NCBI GenBank assembly: GCA_964019415.1
Contig: OZ025890.1
Coordinates: 124,001 to 188,000 of the forward strand
Direction of reading: 5' to 3'
Origin: Ianthella basta
Lineage: Eukaryota; Porifera; Demospongiae; Verongiida; Ianthellidae
DNA length: 64,000 nt
Shown here: positions 54,101 through 64,000 of the stretch, one piece after another
Layout: every line of letters begins with the position of its first letter
Numbering within the stretch: the first letter of the stretch is position 1
Notes under the pieces: model-generated
The model's input: the letters and a program-made list of their open reading frames with translations, nothing else
What the model was told of the DNA's origin: nothing
The model's database searches: none
Position numbers and translations under genes: made by a program

Positions 54101-55205
54101 GATGCACTGAACCCCTTACAAGATGCAGTGGATCCCCTACAAAATCCTCTGGACCCCTACGAGACACACTGGACCCGCCAAGAGATGCACTGGACCCCCT
54201 ACGACATGAACTGGACCCCCTACAGGATGCATTAGACCTCCTAAAGGATGCACTTGACCCCTTACAAGATGAACTAGACCCCCTACATCATGCACTGGAC
54301 CCCCTACGAGATACACCGGACCCCCTATGAGATGCACTGGACCCCCTACGAGATGCACTGGACCCCCTACGAGATGCACTGGACCCCCTACGAGATGCAC
54401 TGGACCCCCTACAAGATGCACTGGACCACCTACAGGATGCACTGGACCCCCTACAGGATGCACTGGACCCCATACAGGATGCACTGGACCCCCTACAGGA
54501 TGCAGTGGCCCCCTTACAAAATGCACTGTACCCCCTACAGGATGCACTGGACCCCCTACAAGATGCACTGTACCCCCTACAGGATGCACTGGACCCCCTA
54601 CAAGATGCACTGGACCCCATACAGGATGCACTGGACCCCCTACAGGATGCACTGAACCCCCTACAAGATGCACTGGACCCCCTACAGGATGCACTGGACC
54701 CCCTACAAGATGCACTGGACCACCTACAAGATGCACTGGACCCCCTACAAGAGGCACCAGACCACCAACAGGATGCACTGGACCCCCTACAGGATGCACT
54801 GAACCCCCTACAAGATGCACTGGACCCCCTACAAGATGCACGGGACCCCATACAGGATGCACTGGACCCCCTACAAGATGCACCAGACCACCAACAGGAT
54901 GCACTGGACCCCCTACAAGATGCACTGGACCCCCTACAGGATGCACTGGACCCCCTACAAGATGCACTGGACCCCATACAGGATGCACTGGACCCCCTAC
55001 AAGATGTACCAGACCACCAACAGGATGCACTGGACCCCCTACAAGATGCACTGGACCCCATACAGGATGCACTGGACCCCCTACAAGATGCACCAGACCA
55101 CCAACAGGATGCACTGGACCCCCTACAGGATGCAGTGGACCCCTTACAAGATACACTGTACCCCATGAACAATGCATTGGACCTCCAACAAGATGCAATG
55201 GACTT
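51200..55205 (+). repeat. Family 2 satellite, 21-bp unit array (copy 3)
   Basis: 4 kb of the 21-bp unit, with CTACGAGAT as the dominant variant from 51.2 to 54.4 kb and CTACARGAT from 54.4 to 55.2 kb. The last part is the most homogeneous, with a higher-order unit holding ACCAGACCACCAACAGGAT repeated near 54.76, 54.88, 55.00 and 55.10 kb (about 110-120 bp apart). Confidence 0.97.
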
Positions 55206-55490
55206 CATACAGGTCCAATAGGTAGCACTGGATGCCCTACAGGTAGCACTGGAGGCCTTATCAGTAGCACCAGAGGCCCTGTAGGTAGCACTGGAGGCCT
55301 TATATGTAGCACTGGAGGCCCTATAGGTAGTACTGGAGGCCCTATAGGTAGTACTGGAGGACCTATAGGTTTTAATAGAGGCCTTATAGGTATCACTGGA
55401 GGCCCTGAAGGTGTCACTGAAGGCCTAATAGGTTGCACTGGAAGCCTTATAAGTAGCACTGAAGACCCTATGTGTAGCACTGGATGCATG
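55206..55490 (+). repeat. Diverged edge of the 21-bp satellite
   Basis: About 13 copies of a related 21-bp unit, GTAGCACTGGAGGCCCTATA, differ from the main array (GGAGG for GGACC). This is the gradual decay expected at a satellite edge. Sequence is unique after about 55490. Confidence 0.9.
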
Positions 55491-56091
55491 CCCTATGGTT
55501 ATTTAACAGGGCAGTTAATGAGACCATTCTCCCTTAATGTGCATGTTCTTTTACACAAACATGATAGAAAATCCTGCCACTCTCTTGCACATAGAAGATG
55601 CACTCCCCTTGGGTTGTGAATCCAAAGACAAGTTAGTGGACCACTATCAGATAAAGACACATTGTGTGTGTACTATCGTGTGCAATGGTGTATGTTGGTA
55701 GATTGAACTATGACAAGTGTGTGTGTGAGTGAGTGGGTGGGTGTGTATTTGTGCATGTGTAGTCGTGTGTTCCACATTCAGCACTTGCTAATATAATCAT
55801 GTCAGTTGGAAGGTGTGAGAACAAACAGATGTGTGTCTCTACTTAAAGGAACATTATGCTTGTGTGTGTGTGTGCACATGTGCATGCATGTGTGTGCATG
55901 ACGTTGACTCTTACATGATATGTGTGCCTGTGCAGCTGCATGTCTACCACGGCTACTAGTCTATGGGCCACACTTGGAGAGAAGCACTTTAGCTGGTTTG
56001 GAGCCAATTAACTGAAACAAATTAAAGATCATGTGAAACAGAAAGAGGTCTCACCTGATGGTTTCCACTCTCTGGCCCACACTCTCCGGCC
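55491..56091. other. Intergenic DNA, TG-rich in part
   Basis: No supported gene. TG-rich low-complexity patches lie at 55660-55920. On the minus strand GTGAGACC...TTTGTTTCAG (56012-56054) looks like a very short (43-nt) intron; it would join to a small open frame ending at TAG (55961-55963), which could be the 3' end of the uncertain gene next to it. Confidence 0.4.
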
Positions 56092-56563
56092 CTAACTGCA
56101 GTACCATCTCCCAATGTCCAGGAACTCACAGAGCTGGCCAATGTCTTCCTCTTCGGGGTAGAGGAAGGTATCTGTGAGGAGCACCACACTCACCAATGTA
56201 GATGACCTGTTGGCAGAGCCACATTGTAAGTGAGTGGTGGACACGGAGCAAGCAGACGTGTTGGAGACACCTGCAGGCATGTGCAGGTGGATGTGGGTGA
56301 ATAGGACCTTTACACGCACGCATACACACACTCACTTGCCCAAGAAGCTACAACTGCACCTACATCCGAAAAGGACTCTCTACACACCCCTGCACGTCAT
56401 GGGAGACTCGCATCGTGTATCTCTGAGACCATTTCGTTAGGTATAGTCTCTCCTTTGACACGCGCTTCTTCCAGAAATCTACCGTTTCTGACAACAACCT
56501 GTCGCTCTTGGTCTTGGCGCGGTCGTCTGGTTCCATCATGGATGTGCACTGTTCTCTTTTCAC
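56092..56563 (-). CDS. Putative multi-exon gene of unknown function (structure unresolved)
   Basis: Two minus-strand stretches look more like exons than noise. The first, 56364-56563, follows an acceptor-like CCCTTCTTGCAG, contains ATG at 56539 and encodes a charged helix-like product (SETVDFWKKRVSKERLYLTK). The second, 56092-56270, follows the acceptor TGCCTGCAG and stays open to TAG at 56092, ending TFLYPEEEDIGQLCEFLDIG. A strong donor, GTGAGTGTG, lies between them at 56335, but the phases do not join the two frames cleanly, so the exon model is not settled. I recognise no domain. The gene would be transcribed away from MYBBP1A, its start lying about 270 bp upstream of the MYBBP1A ATG, which suggests a shared bidirectional promoter. 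Confidence 0.28.
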
Positions 56564-56715
56564 TGCAAGAAGGGCAGCTTCTCCTGGCTCATACTAACCG
56601 ATCCAGATGGACACAACCCCTTATTTCCCGCTCTGATTCAAAATGCCGCCAATTATCAATTTTAATTGGTAATCAGCTGATTGATTGTGCAACCATCTAT
56701 GGTGCGACAGACCTT

Positions 56716-56767
56716 GTCTGGCTTGCTAGATCGTCCCACGCAAGCGAGACGGTCTAGCAAGCCAGAC
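56716..56767. repeat. 20-bp inverted repeat (hairpin) upstream of MYBBP1A
   Basis: GTCTGGCTTGCTAGATCGTC (56716-56735) pairs with 56748-56767 with one mismatch across a 12-nt loop, CCACGCAAGCGA. It lies 39 bp before the MYBBP1A start codon, so it is either a promoter cruciform, a 5' UTR stem or the relic of a small inverted-repeat element. Confidence 0.7.
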
Positions 56768-56805
56768 TAGTAACAACCTGACTTCTCCGAACCTCTTGCT
56801 AAAAC

Positions 56806-58015
56806 ATGGCGGCCAGCGCGAACCTGCTAGGTTGCTTCTGGGCACTTAGTTCTACGTCTGATTCCGAACGCCTAGCTGCCGCCAAGGATATTTTGGAAAT
56901 ACTTCGCACAAAAGAGGTTTCCTTAGATTCATTGTGTTCATCAGTTGGTGCTGCTCTAAGAAACTGAGTTCTTTCCTTACAGGACGACCTGCAGTATTGC
57001 GTAGAGCGACTGGTCCGAGGCCTGGGGTCCAACCGCAAAGGGGCACGTCAAGGGTTCTCGATAGCTCTAACTGAGCTGCTTTCATCTTTCCCGCGTGTTA
57101 CAGCTGGCCAGGTGCTTGCCCTGGTAGACAGGCACTTGCGGCCCGCTGGCAGCTCCAAGGTTGAGGTGTGTGCCCTTGTGTTGGTACGATTTGACTGATC
57201 TACGTGTAGTTGACAGCAAGTGATGTTGTGCCTCTCAGGAGGAGAGAGGGTGCCTCTTCGGCCAAGTGTTTGCGCTGATGTGCCTGCTGAGGTCAAGGTG
57301 TCTGCCTGCTAAGGTGGGTTCATCCAACACTGTCCCTTGCTTCCCCTCTACTGGACAACTTACATGTGCTTTGCTCAGGATGGCCTCAGGGTGTTACGGC
57401 AGTTGACAGCACTGAGTGGCAGAAAAGCCTACCTGTGTCAGGTCTGCTGTGTGGCCTCAGGACAGGCTTTACTGCAGGTCTGCTAGGCTGCATCACACTG
57501 CAGCCCAGCCATCTACTTCACCATGTGCTGTGCTATCCATACAGCTCTCAGAGGGGAAGGCGACTTGCTCAGCTGTCCTTGGTGAGCTGTCGTCAGCTCT
57601 GGAGGGAGGCTGGGCAGCATGCTCCCCCGAGGCACTGTACCTGGTGCTGGCCTTGGAGCAGGTCTATGCAGGGACGGTGAGGGAGGACTACAGCCGGGTA
57701 GACTGCTACGGGTGGAGATGTTGTATGTTTACCTTATCCCCAGCAGGAGTTGTCTGCAGGACTGAAGAAATTACAGTGGGGTGATAAGCCAGTGATGCAT
57801 GAAGCCAATCTCCCGGCTCTGTCCAGGTTGCTGCACGGTGTCACTGACCCACACCACATAGTGTGGCCTGTCCTGGTGGCTGCTGCACACAGTTCAAATA
57901 GTTTCTCCAAGTTCTGGAACTTGGTTGTCAATGGTACGCCTCTCCCTCTGTTGTTGGGTCAGTACTGTTGCAGTAGTGCTACCCACCCACCCTCACCTCA
58001 CCTCGCCCTGGTACA

Positions 58016-58047
<32 letters not shown>

Positions 58048-60399
58048 CCTGGTACAGCCCTCACCTCACCCTCGCCCTCACCCTGGTACAGCCCTCACCT
58101 CACCCTCACCCTCACTCTGGCCCCACCCTTCCCCTGCCTCAGATGATCTCTGCCAATCCTCCGCTCGACACCAGTGTGTGGCCCTCCACATGGTGGAGCT
58201 ACTCCTCCCGGACCTGGCCTCCCCCGAGGTCCATGTTGTTTTCTCCCCCAATCTCCTCCGCTGCCTGGCAAGTGGCCTCACCACCAAGGACAGTGATGTG
58301 AACGCTGCAGCAGGCCACCTGGTGAGTGCAGCGCACAGTGACTCCCGCAGCCACAGTGCTGCTACGCAGACCCTTTGTGCACACAGGTCAGGTCAATGTG
58401 TGAACACTTTTCATGTGCTCACAAGCAAGCCAGCCGGGTTGCCATGGTGATGCAGCTGATTGGTAGGCATGGCTGGAAGCGCTTCCATAGCAACCCTGAT
58501 GTACTTTCCTTGTTACAACTGTGTGAGCAGGTGGGCCGGTCAAAGCACACTTGTACACAGACACAATCAGCATCTGTTATTGGACGTCAGGGAGAGTGGT
58601 CTTCCTGCCCAGATTGACTGTGATGACATCCTTGAGTACCTCACATCACTGTTGGGCTTCCTCTTTGAATGTGAAGATGACTCCTACAGAAAGTCTGTGA
58701 CAGAGAGCAGTTTGGAGCAGGTGTCTCTGCTGCTGCAGCACCCCATGATGCGCAGCAAGCACAACAGAGGGACCCTGGTGGCCTGTGCCTGCTTCCTCCT
58801 CCTGATGGCAGGCTTTGGGGGCGTTGACCAACCCACCAAGGACTTGCAAGTGAAGTGGATGCCACAAAACATTCCTTCTTCATTTGACGTAGGTGCTCAC
58901 GTCAGCCAACTTGCAAGGCAGAAACTCACAGCTACTCTCACAGACATCATCCGGAGTGGACGGGCTCACTCAGCTGAGCTGTGCTTCCTCCCACTGAGAG
59001 ACGTTGTGCTGTTTGCCGAGGTGAGTCCTGACTGCACTGGCACTGCAGAGCGTACTGTGACCGTTGTGCTGTGTTGCATGCAGGCTTTGCTGAGCAGTGG
59101 CAACCACACCCACCTAGCCCTCAGTGCCTCGTGGGACAGAGAACAGCAGTCGGCATGGCGCTCAGCGTCCCTCATCATCCGACAATTCTCTCCCACTGGC
59201 AGCACCCAGCTGGAGAGTGCGCTGAGCCTGCTGCATACGAATGCTGCCCTGCACCTGCTGCTAGACCCCACCAGCAAAGCTGCTCCTGGAATGGTGGAAG
59301 AGCTGGCAGTGATGCAATATGATGTAGCAGCTGTGGCAGGGCCTGCGAATGGTGCATCTACCTGGTGTGAGGTGCTGACAGACATGCTGCTGAGTCTGCT
59401 CTGCCAGCCGTCCTCCCTCCATCGCGAGGTTGCTAGCCAGGCATTTCGAATGACCATGCCTCACCAGACCCAGCAATCACTGGACCTGTTGGTTGCAGTA
59501 CGTTTACATTTGTCAGATGTAGTTGTGCATAGACCATGTGAAGATGATCTAGGACTAATCTTCACACTTTTGAATCATGGGAACTATCACCGTGGCACAT
59601 CTAGTGTGTGTGTGTGTGTGCGTGTGTGCAGGTGGTGGACCCCAGACGTACAGAGGAACTGAACCAGTTTGTCATGCTAAATGAGGAAATGGATGCTGAG
59701 GAGGGAGGCACCGGTGGAGAAGGGAAAGAACTTGGTTTTCAAATGGAGGAGGGGTCCGACTCCAGTGAGGAATCTGACTCTTCCCATAATAGCCAGGAAG
59801 TTGATCAGCTGCACGACTTTCGGGACAGTCTCAAGACTGCCCTTGGCCCGGCCGCACTTGAGATGGACTCTGTCAGTTGTAGTACCTGCCACTGCACTGC
59901 ACTGCTTCATGTACACCATTATTACCTGTAGGGGGAGTCCCCTAGTGACCTGAGTGATGATGCAATGATGCTTCAAGACTCCGCTTTGTCGGCTGTGCTT
60001 CGCTCTCACCTCCACTCAAAGGGAACCCAGCAAAGGAGAAAAGGTGTGCTAACTGGGGTAGTGGTGTGATGTGGTGGGGCTGAGGTCAACGGTGCCTGTC
60101 CTCCACCAGCAGAGCAAGCACATCTTATAGTTAACTTCCAGTTGAGGGTGCTGAAGTTAGTGGAGGCCTTCGTCAAGCGTCAACCGTCATCACCATGGCT
60201 GCTAGATATCATCATTCCCCTAGTTAGGTTAGCCCTCAGAGATCAAGCGTCACTGTCCCCTCGAGCCACTGCCATTGCCGTGCGCATCTGCAAAGGCAAG
60301 GTCCCAGGGGGGAGCAGCCAAGTAGCACTGAGTGCACTCAAGGAGGCCATGAAGCTCCTGTACAAAGGTGAGGTTGGTGGTGGACACCACATGCACACG

Positions 60400-60445
<46 letters not shown>

Positions 60446-60893
60446 AATGGCTGCCATGATCTGAGATCTGCTGCCTTACTTCCTGTTTTATGCTCACAGT
60501 ATCCTCTTCAGAAGTGTCTCATGTCCTCAATGTGGCGGTCATGTGGCTGCTGAAGGTGGTGTGCCATGATGGCCAGGAGGTTAGTGCAGCCCACGAAGGG
60601 CTCGTGTGTGTGTGTGTGCACATGCATGGTTGGCTTTCCCTCTGTACTCTTCCTTGTACAATGTGCTGGTGTGCTGGGACCAATAGTCCCCAGCTGTGGC
60701 CGAGTCAGTGGAGCTCTTTAGAGGGCTGCTGTGGGATTTTGTTACAAAAAAGTGAGTTGTGTGTGCTGCAGCAGTGACATGGTGTTGCGAGCTACCACCA
60801 CCATGGCCACTGTGTACAGGAACTGCACTGTCAGTTTTGGTCTGTTTCAAGCTCTCTTTCAACGTCATGTGGTGAGTCTGCAATTTGTTAGTG

Positions 60894-60989
<96 letters not shown>

Positions 60990-61720
60990 AACACCATTCC
61001 CCTCGCCCTCCATTGGTTTAGCACTTGGCCTGGTTACTAATCAGTGATGTTATGGAAGCCTCAGCAAAGGCAGCCAGCTCCTTCAGGAAGGCAAGCAGTT
61101 TGATGAGTGCTCAGAAGCACCTGCCTGTTTACACAGGTAGCATCCTCCTGCACAGGTTCAGTGCTACCAGCTGATGCAGCTGGTTGTCAGTGGGACTGCA
61201 CCAGACGAGGCCCAGCAATCCCACCTCTCAGACATGGTGGCAGCAGCAAATGAGTGTGTGATGGAGGTTGGTACACCCCTGGCAACACCGTAAGGTTGCA
61301 CACATGCTACTCCTCTGGGGCTGTCTCTACAGGTGACTGTGGAGGCCAGGACTAACTCGCAGCTCAACAAGGCGCAGCTCAAGCTGGTCACAGAGGCGCT
61401 GCTGCTGCTCAAGTTGTGTGCTCCTCTATCTAGCATTGCCACGGTGAGGCAGCTGCAGGGCTAGCTCGGAGTAGTTCCACATACACACCATGCAATTCTG
61501 CATGTATCTATTTAATGCACTTTGTTCATGTCGCCTGCAGATCGCCCCCTCATTGGCTGTCACTGTGAAGGAGGTTATGCAGTGTGAGTGCACTCAGAGG
61601 GCAAAACTGCTCCAGAACACTTGCTCTGAGCTCTTAGACCTCCTGAGGAGGTCACACGTGCCACACCACAGCTCATCGCTGGACGGTACACCAAAGGCAA
61701 AGAGAAAGAAGCACAACTAG
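56806..61720 (+). CDS. MYBBP1A: MYBBP1A / DNA polymerase V (Pol5) family nucleolar protein, 20 exons, 1069 aa
   Basis: Exons: 56806-56916, 56983-57165, 57239-57313, 57379-57477, 57545-57676, 57747-57933, 58143-58321, 58387-58530, 58613-59020, 59084-59497, 59632-59871, 59932-60043, 60110-60367, 60500-60579, 60687-60751, 60820-60871, 61022-61090, 61156-61266, 61333-61443, 61541-61720. All phases agree and sum to 3,210 nt. The product matches the DNA_pol_phi family: residues 38-70 contain ERLVRGLGSNRKGARQGFS, exon 10 has WCEVLTDMLLSLLCQPSSL, exon 11 is the acidic Glu/Ser segment, exons 12-13 hold DDAMM and FQLRVLKLVEAFVKRQP, and the tail is basic (KAKRKKHN). Family proteins are HEAT-like nucleolar factors in rRNA synthesis and ribosome assembly; vertebrate MYBBP1A also binds transcription factors. 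At 1069 aa it is near yeast Pol5 and shorter than human, whose basic tail is longer. Intron 17 is GC-AG. The exon 8/9 border is the least certain. Confidence 0.9.
58015..58130. repeat. CCCTCA-type tandem repeat in MYBBP1A intron 6 (G-quadruplex-prone on minus strand)
   Basis: The intron contains runs of CCTCACCCTCACCCTCACC interspersed with CCTGGTACAGC. The template strand therefore carries many GGGTGA runs, which fit the four-G-tract pattern of G-quadruplexes. This intron (209 nt) is the longest in the gene. Confidence 0.8.
60401..60441. repeat. CA microsatellite in MYBBP1A intron 13
   Basis: A (CA)n tract of about 20 repeats lies within the intron 60368-60499. Confidence 0.9.
60895..60987. 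repeat. TG microsatellite in MYBBP1A intron 16
   Basis: A (TG)n tract of about 46 repeats with one TATG interruption fills most of intron 60872-61021. Confidence 0.95.
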
Positions 61721-61753
61721 GCCACACGTACGTACAATGTCATACCTGCACTG

Positions 61754-61759
61754 AATAAA
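61754..61759 (+). terminator. Polyadenylation signal of MYBBP1A
   Basis: AATAAA lies 34 nt after the TAG stop (61718-61720). The opposing gene's stop codon is at 61812, so the two 3' UTRs are very short or overlap. Confidence 0.7.
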
Positions 61760-61811
61760 ATATGCATTGTAAAGCTTGTGTTATTAATGTTGTGGCATAT
61801 ATACTTCCTGT

Positions 61812-63894
61812 TTAAGTGGAGTCGGTGAGCTCTGTATAGGGAGTGGCCTTTTCTTCATCCCCATCCATGGAGTAGATAGAGAGGTTGGACGCTGCATGCG
61901 TGAGTGGCATGCGGGCGCCGCCCACCAACACAGAGATGTCAAGCTCCTCATTGTCCCCCTGCTCGTCACCAGAGCCCAGCTGGCTCTCATTTAAGGGGGG
62001 GAGGTAAATGTGAGTGGGCTCCATGGCTGCCCGAGTGTCCTGCAGGGTAGGCAGGCAGCGCCGAACACCACGTGAGCGCTTTCCACTGGACTTATCCTTG
62101 CCATCAGGGGAAGGGCGGGGCTCCAGCAATGATCCGTCCATCTGGTCCACAGAGGGCAGTTCAACTGACGGCTGTGGGGCACTCTGCCTCCTCCACTCCT
62201 GTGGAAGGAATAATATGGCAGAGCTAGCTCTGTGAGCAGCCTCACCTAATGTGCTGCCAATGCCAAGCTCGCTCACCTGGAGGAGAGGCGTCCTCCTGCC
62301 GCTGTGTGCTGTGCCATCCAGGAGGTGTTGTGGAGGGCGGAACAAGTGAGCCACACCTTGGACATCAAGACTGCCAGGAGCACCTTCTTCCATCAACTGC
62401 AGGTTCACATGCTTGCTCGGGTCATCAATCATCTGCTCAAAGTCGTTCTGCAAACTACCAAAGAATGGTCGGTCGATGGGGGAGTGCTGCCAGCATCGCT
62501 GCAGCAGGAAGTACCTGCAGAAACAGGAGAGGGATGACACTTGCTTCCCCTCAGCCTGCAGCAGTGACCACCTCCAGCACTGTGACACACAAGGTCATAC
62601 ATACATGTCACTGCTGCAGCACCCAAGCATGTTCGGCCTCCTGCCTGCTCCAATCTCGTGGTAGATGTCACTAGGACTGATGTCCGGGAAGGGGGGTGCC
62701 CCTACATAAAGGACAGATACATGAACTCATGCAGTCTAATGCCGTTGGCTGGTTTGATGGTTGGCTGCCTACCTAGCGTGCACACCTTGTACACCAGGAT
62801 GCCAAAGGACCACCTGCAATAGGTGCAAAGGGAGTGAAAGGGGCTCACCAGTCCGAGGTGCACTGCACGCAGTGGCCACAACTCACACATCACTCTTGAC
62901 TGAGAAGCGCTTTCCTTGCATATTCTCTGGAGCCATGTCTTCCAAGTAGTGAGCTCGGTCTGTGACCATGTAATAGTGGCCCTCGAGAGGCACACCAAAG
63001 CTGCCCACCTTGGCCTGCAGGTCTGCTGTGAGGAACACGGCACGCGTGGACAGACTGCGATGGGTGATGCCAAAGTGGCTGAGGAAGGCCATCCCTCGGC
63101 ACACTTGCAGGATGATGTACATCAGGCTGCCTGCAACATACGCAGTGTAGCTGCCCTCCAGGGTGCTGGAGGCAAACTCAATGTACCAATTTGGAATGGG
63201 ACCTTTCTGCAGGGCAACTAGGAACTGGTCCACGGTGCCACATGGCATGAGTTCAATACACAGGAACAGAGGGGATGAAACGGAGCTTCCCCCATAGAAC
63301 TGAAGAATGTTTGGGTGGCCAGAGGGATCCTGAGAGAGGAGACAGGGTGGCAAGAGGAGGTAGGCAAGACCAGTGAACAGGCGAGAGTGTGTGCAGCGTA
63401 GTTATGTGTTGCATGGACTGTTTACCCTCTGTTGACTCATCCGGTAGCGCTCTATCTCTGTGACCAGCTCAGACCGCCCCAGTTCTGAGTGGTTGTCTGC
63501 ACAAGGGGAAGGTTGTACCCCATGTTGCACAACATCTCCCGCATGTTGCACAACACCCTGGTTGCACCCCCATACCTTTGAGTGTCTTGATGACCACCTC
63601 CTGGTAGCCCAGGTGCGCACGGTGCACCAGGGTGAACGTGCCACGACCCAATAACTCCGTAATGACTATGTCCTTGTACAGAATGGGGCTGGACACACCC
63701 GTCCGTCCGTGATCTGTACACACTTCGTCATCCCCGAACTGCCCCACCCTCAAGAGGCGTACCCGTTGTTTCCTGCGCCAGTGCACGACGGCCAAGCAGA
63801 CCGCTCCGGCCATGGCGAACAGGAGCGCGAGGGCCACTCCATCCACCACGATCACTACTAGTTCCCATGTGTGAAACTGTGCGACAGTCGGAGC
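61812..63894 (-). CDS. Receptor tyrosine kinase-family pseudokinase, 3' part (7 exons, 531 aa visible)
   Basis: Exons in transcript order: 63894-63576, 63496-63426, 63329-62887, 62813-62773, 62701-62605, 62514-62277, 62198-61812; phases agree. The visible protein starts at an acceptor (TCTGTTCTGCAG), so signal peptide and ectodomain lie beyond the window. Residues 12-37 are a membrane segment, followed by the stop-transfer HWRRKQR. The kinase domain has a glycine loop GRGTFTLV (83-90), beta-3 Lys in VVIK (103), HPNIL, hinge LFLCIELMPCG, APE (263-265), DVWSFG and RCWQHSPIDRP. The catalytic HRD is HRS (220-222), the loop Asn is Ala (227), and DFG is SFG (240-242). Both catalytic aspartates are therefore lost, and it should be a pseudokinase that may still bind nucleotide or scaffold. 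The tail has Tyr motifs IYLPPL, IYSMD and PYTEL, possible SH2 docking sites. The frame is intact, so it is not a decayed gene. Confidence 0.87.
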
Positions 63895-64000
63895 CTGCAG
63901 AACAGACGACGGCATTTATACGTGCAGCCCAGTAGCACGAACGGACATCAGCAGAGCGCCAGTACTGCTGGTCCATTGGTTCAGGCTAACTTGCGTTGTG
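63895..64000 (-). other. Intron 5' of the transmembrane exon of the RTK-like gene
   Basis: This is read as intron because of the strong acceptor at its left end. An alternative is an in-frame ATG at 63915 (MPSSVLQ then the exon), which would give a receptor with almost no ectodomain; this is less likely. A second minus-strand open frame here (63728-63976) is out of frame with the kinase. Confidence 0.5.

Noticed and set aside
55205-55489. Pro/Ile-rich minus-strand frame
   Set aside because: It is a translation of the diverged 21-bp repeat edge.
54327-55619. 430-codon frame with collagen-like TGPPTG heptads
   Set aside because: It is the translation of the 21-bp satellite, with no signal peptide and the same composition in other frames; it ends in random intergenic sequence.
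56172-56193. A 22-nt intron in the uncertain minus-strand gene
   Set aside because: The frame stays open straight through from 56270 to 56092, so no intron is needed.
60752-60774. A 20-23-nt ultrashort intron in MYBBP1A (GTGAGT...CAGCAG)
   Set aside because: Using the acceptor TGTGTACAG at 60819 gives a normal 68-nt intron, keeps the frame and joins VTKK to NCTVSFGLF, which aligns better with the family.
61127-61155. A 29-nt GT-AG intron in MYBBP1A
   Set aside because: The GC-AG intron 61091-61155 has the usual 65-nt length and a consensus donor.
63728-63976. 82-codon minus-strand frame over the transmembrane exon
   Set aside because: It is out of frame with the kinase and has no transmembrane or kinase signature; it is a shadow frame.

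Overview
This is an animal (metazoan) genomic window. The two well-resolved genes are a 20-exon MYBBP1A/Pol5-type nucleolar gene and a multi-exon receptor tyrosine kinase-family gene. Both have very short introns (mostly 60-100 nt), GT-AG splice sites and a tight tail-to-tail layout. Compact introns, an RTK gene and dense simple repeats suggest a sponge-like marine invertebrate, but that assignment is inference. Nothing here looks prokaryotic.

About 51 of the 64 kb is satellite DNA from two unrelated families. Family 1 is built on a 10-bp monomer: a nearly constant core ATCTTGC (GCAAGAT on the other strand) plus a 3-bp variable slot. At 1-18.9 kb it forms a 35-bp unit (three monomers plus GTCAT) in one orientation. 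At about 18.89 kb the array flips head-to-head through a near-palindrome. It then continues as plain 10-bp units in the other orientation at 18.9-33.2, 37.1-38.6 and 40.7-51.2 kb. Family 2 is a 21-bp unit (GCACTGGACCCC core) at 34.9-37.1, 38.65-40.67 and 51.2-55.2 kb, with a diverged edge at 55.2-55.5 kb. Both families carry larger duplications (420 bp to about 5.6 kb offsets). The boundary between families 2 and 1 occurs twice with the same sequence, so mixed blocks were copied as units.

Two clean insertions interrupt family 1. One is a 1,408-bp DNA transposon with 25-bp terminal inverted repeats and a TT target duplication (12972-14379). The other is a 235-bp solo LTR, TGT...ACA, with a 5-bp target duplication (23147-23381). 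A 0.35-kb unique island lies at 24.17-24.51 kb. A 1.7-kb unique island at 33.24-34.94 kb holds a long CA microsatellite, a possible Calx-beta exon and an intact intronless gene for a tandem CCCH zinc-finger protein.

From 55.5 kb to the right edge the DNA is ordinary and gene-dense: an uncertain minus-strand gene (56.1-56.55 kb), MYBBP1A on the plus strand (56806-61720), and on the minus strand the 3' part of a receptor tyrosine kinase-like gene (61812-63894, continuing past the edge). The kinase domain of the latter has Ser in place of both the HRD and the DFG aspartates, so it is predicted to be a pseudokinase. The very long open frames across the satellites follow from stop-free repeat units and are not annotated as genes.
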